Assembly: GCA_964017195.1 (NCBI GenBank)
Contig: OZ024889.1
Coordinates: 58,165,574-58,229,573 of the forward strand
Source of the DNA: Siderastrea radians
Lineage: Eukaryota > Cnidaria > Anthozoa > Scleractinia > Rhizangiidae
Direction: 5' to 3'
Length of the DNA stretch: 64,000 nucleotides
The position numbers and the translations under genes were made by a program. Positions within the stretch are counted from its first letter, which is position 1. The number at the start of each line of letters is the position of its first letter. The notes under the pieces are model-generated. The model was not told the DNA's origin and searched no databases. It was given only the letters and a program-made list of their open reading frames with translations. Below, piece by piece: positions 63,891-64,000 of this stretch.

Positions 63891-64000
63891 GGATGATCCA
63901 GTCCTCAGTCCAGAAGCCCAACAAGTGATTGACCGTCTACGCACCTTGTTGACTCAACTGGAAAAAGATTTGGAGGAGATCCGCTTCAAAGCTTCTTATT
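63891..64000 (+). CDS. Start of a further viral gene (cut by window end)
   Basis: ATG 63891, about 35 bp after a TATA box, opens a frame of at least 36 codons (SPEAQQVIDRLRTLLTQLEK) predicted to form a coiled coil. It corresponds in promoter position to the polymerase gene of the left copy, but the sequence is different. The product cannot be identified from this much. Confidence 0.55.

Larger units (their letters stand above)
48022..64000. mobile_element. Endogenous adintovirus/Polinton (Maverick)-like element, right end outside window
   Basis: A 16-kb block of almost gap-free intronless genes with higher GC than the host flank. It encodes the hallmark set of this virus group: integrase, adenain-type protease, packaging ATPase, double-jelly-roll capsid, penton-like proteins, and the N-terminal part of a protein-primed polymerase. 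The left boundary is sharp at about 48022 against host repeat. No terminal inverted repeat is visible there, so it is a breakpoint rather than a natural end. Genes continue through 64000. Nearly all frames are open, which suggests recent endogenisation. Confidence 0.9.

Noticed and set aside
48022..64000. CRISPR array or bacterial operon
   Set aside because: Repeats lack regular spacers; genes have TATA boxes and belong to eukaryotic virus families.

Overview
The window looks like genomic DNA of a marine invertebrate, most likely an anthozoan cnidarian (inference from intron-rich gene structure, tRNA-derived SINEs, a Penelope-like element, MITEs and cnidarian-style receptor and virus genes; no marker proves the species). 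Host DNA is AT-rich. The last 16 kb is visibly richer in GC, gene-dense and intronless: an endogenous adintovirus/Polinton (Maverick)-like element.

Layout. 1-4530: intergenic or unassigned sequence with a 1.8-kb long-inverted-repeat element (354-2164), a 10-bp satellite, and a 23-base N gap at 3762-3784. 4531-16549: a decayed Tc1/mariner transposon (TA target duplication, 26-bp identical terminal repeats), split by a 10,587-bp DNA transposon (5315-15901, CAG target duplication). That insert carries a 205-codon gene and a convergent transposase-like gene whose large exon is tandemly triplicated with a 2,036-bp period. 16604-36656: the 3' part of the host DIS3L gene (DIS3-like exosome exonuclease 1), 19 exons with consistent phases, 689 residues from the cold-shock/RNB region to the stop. 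Its introns hold SINEs, a LINE fragment, TTAA-flanked elements, a MITE and a Penelope-like element with an inverted partial second copy. 38529-39464: an intronless rhodopsin-family GPCR, with a second TM1-TM2 receptor fragment at 41359-41505 on the other strand and duplicated flanking DNA. 43345-44350: a virus-derived relic (possible terminus, 69-bp promoter repeats, TATA box, truncated penton-like gene). 44527-48021: partly duplicated host repeat carrying a Harbinger-like element (44851-46206) with a smaller MITE nested inside it.

48022-64000 is the virus-like element; it runs off the right edge. It encodes a retroviral-type integrase with chromodomain, packaging ATPase, adenain-type protease, double-jelly-roll major capsid protein, two tandem penton-like proteins, a parvovirus-like PLA2 protein, several small basic proteins sharing an RGG motif, a membrane protein, a glycine-rich protein, a GRF zinc-finger protein, a SLOG-domain protein and a tRNA-like gene. 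A protein-primed DNA polymerase is represented only by its N-terminal region, cut off and joined to an inverted copy of the SLOG gene tail. Most genes have their own TATA-like box, usually inside the upstream ORF, and divergent pairs share promoters with a G/C palindrome. Capsid, maturation and integration genes are intact here, but the polymerase catalytic domain is not in the window.
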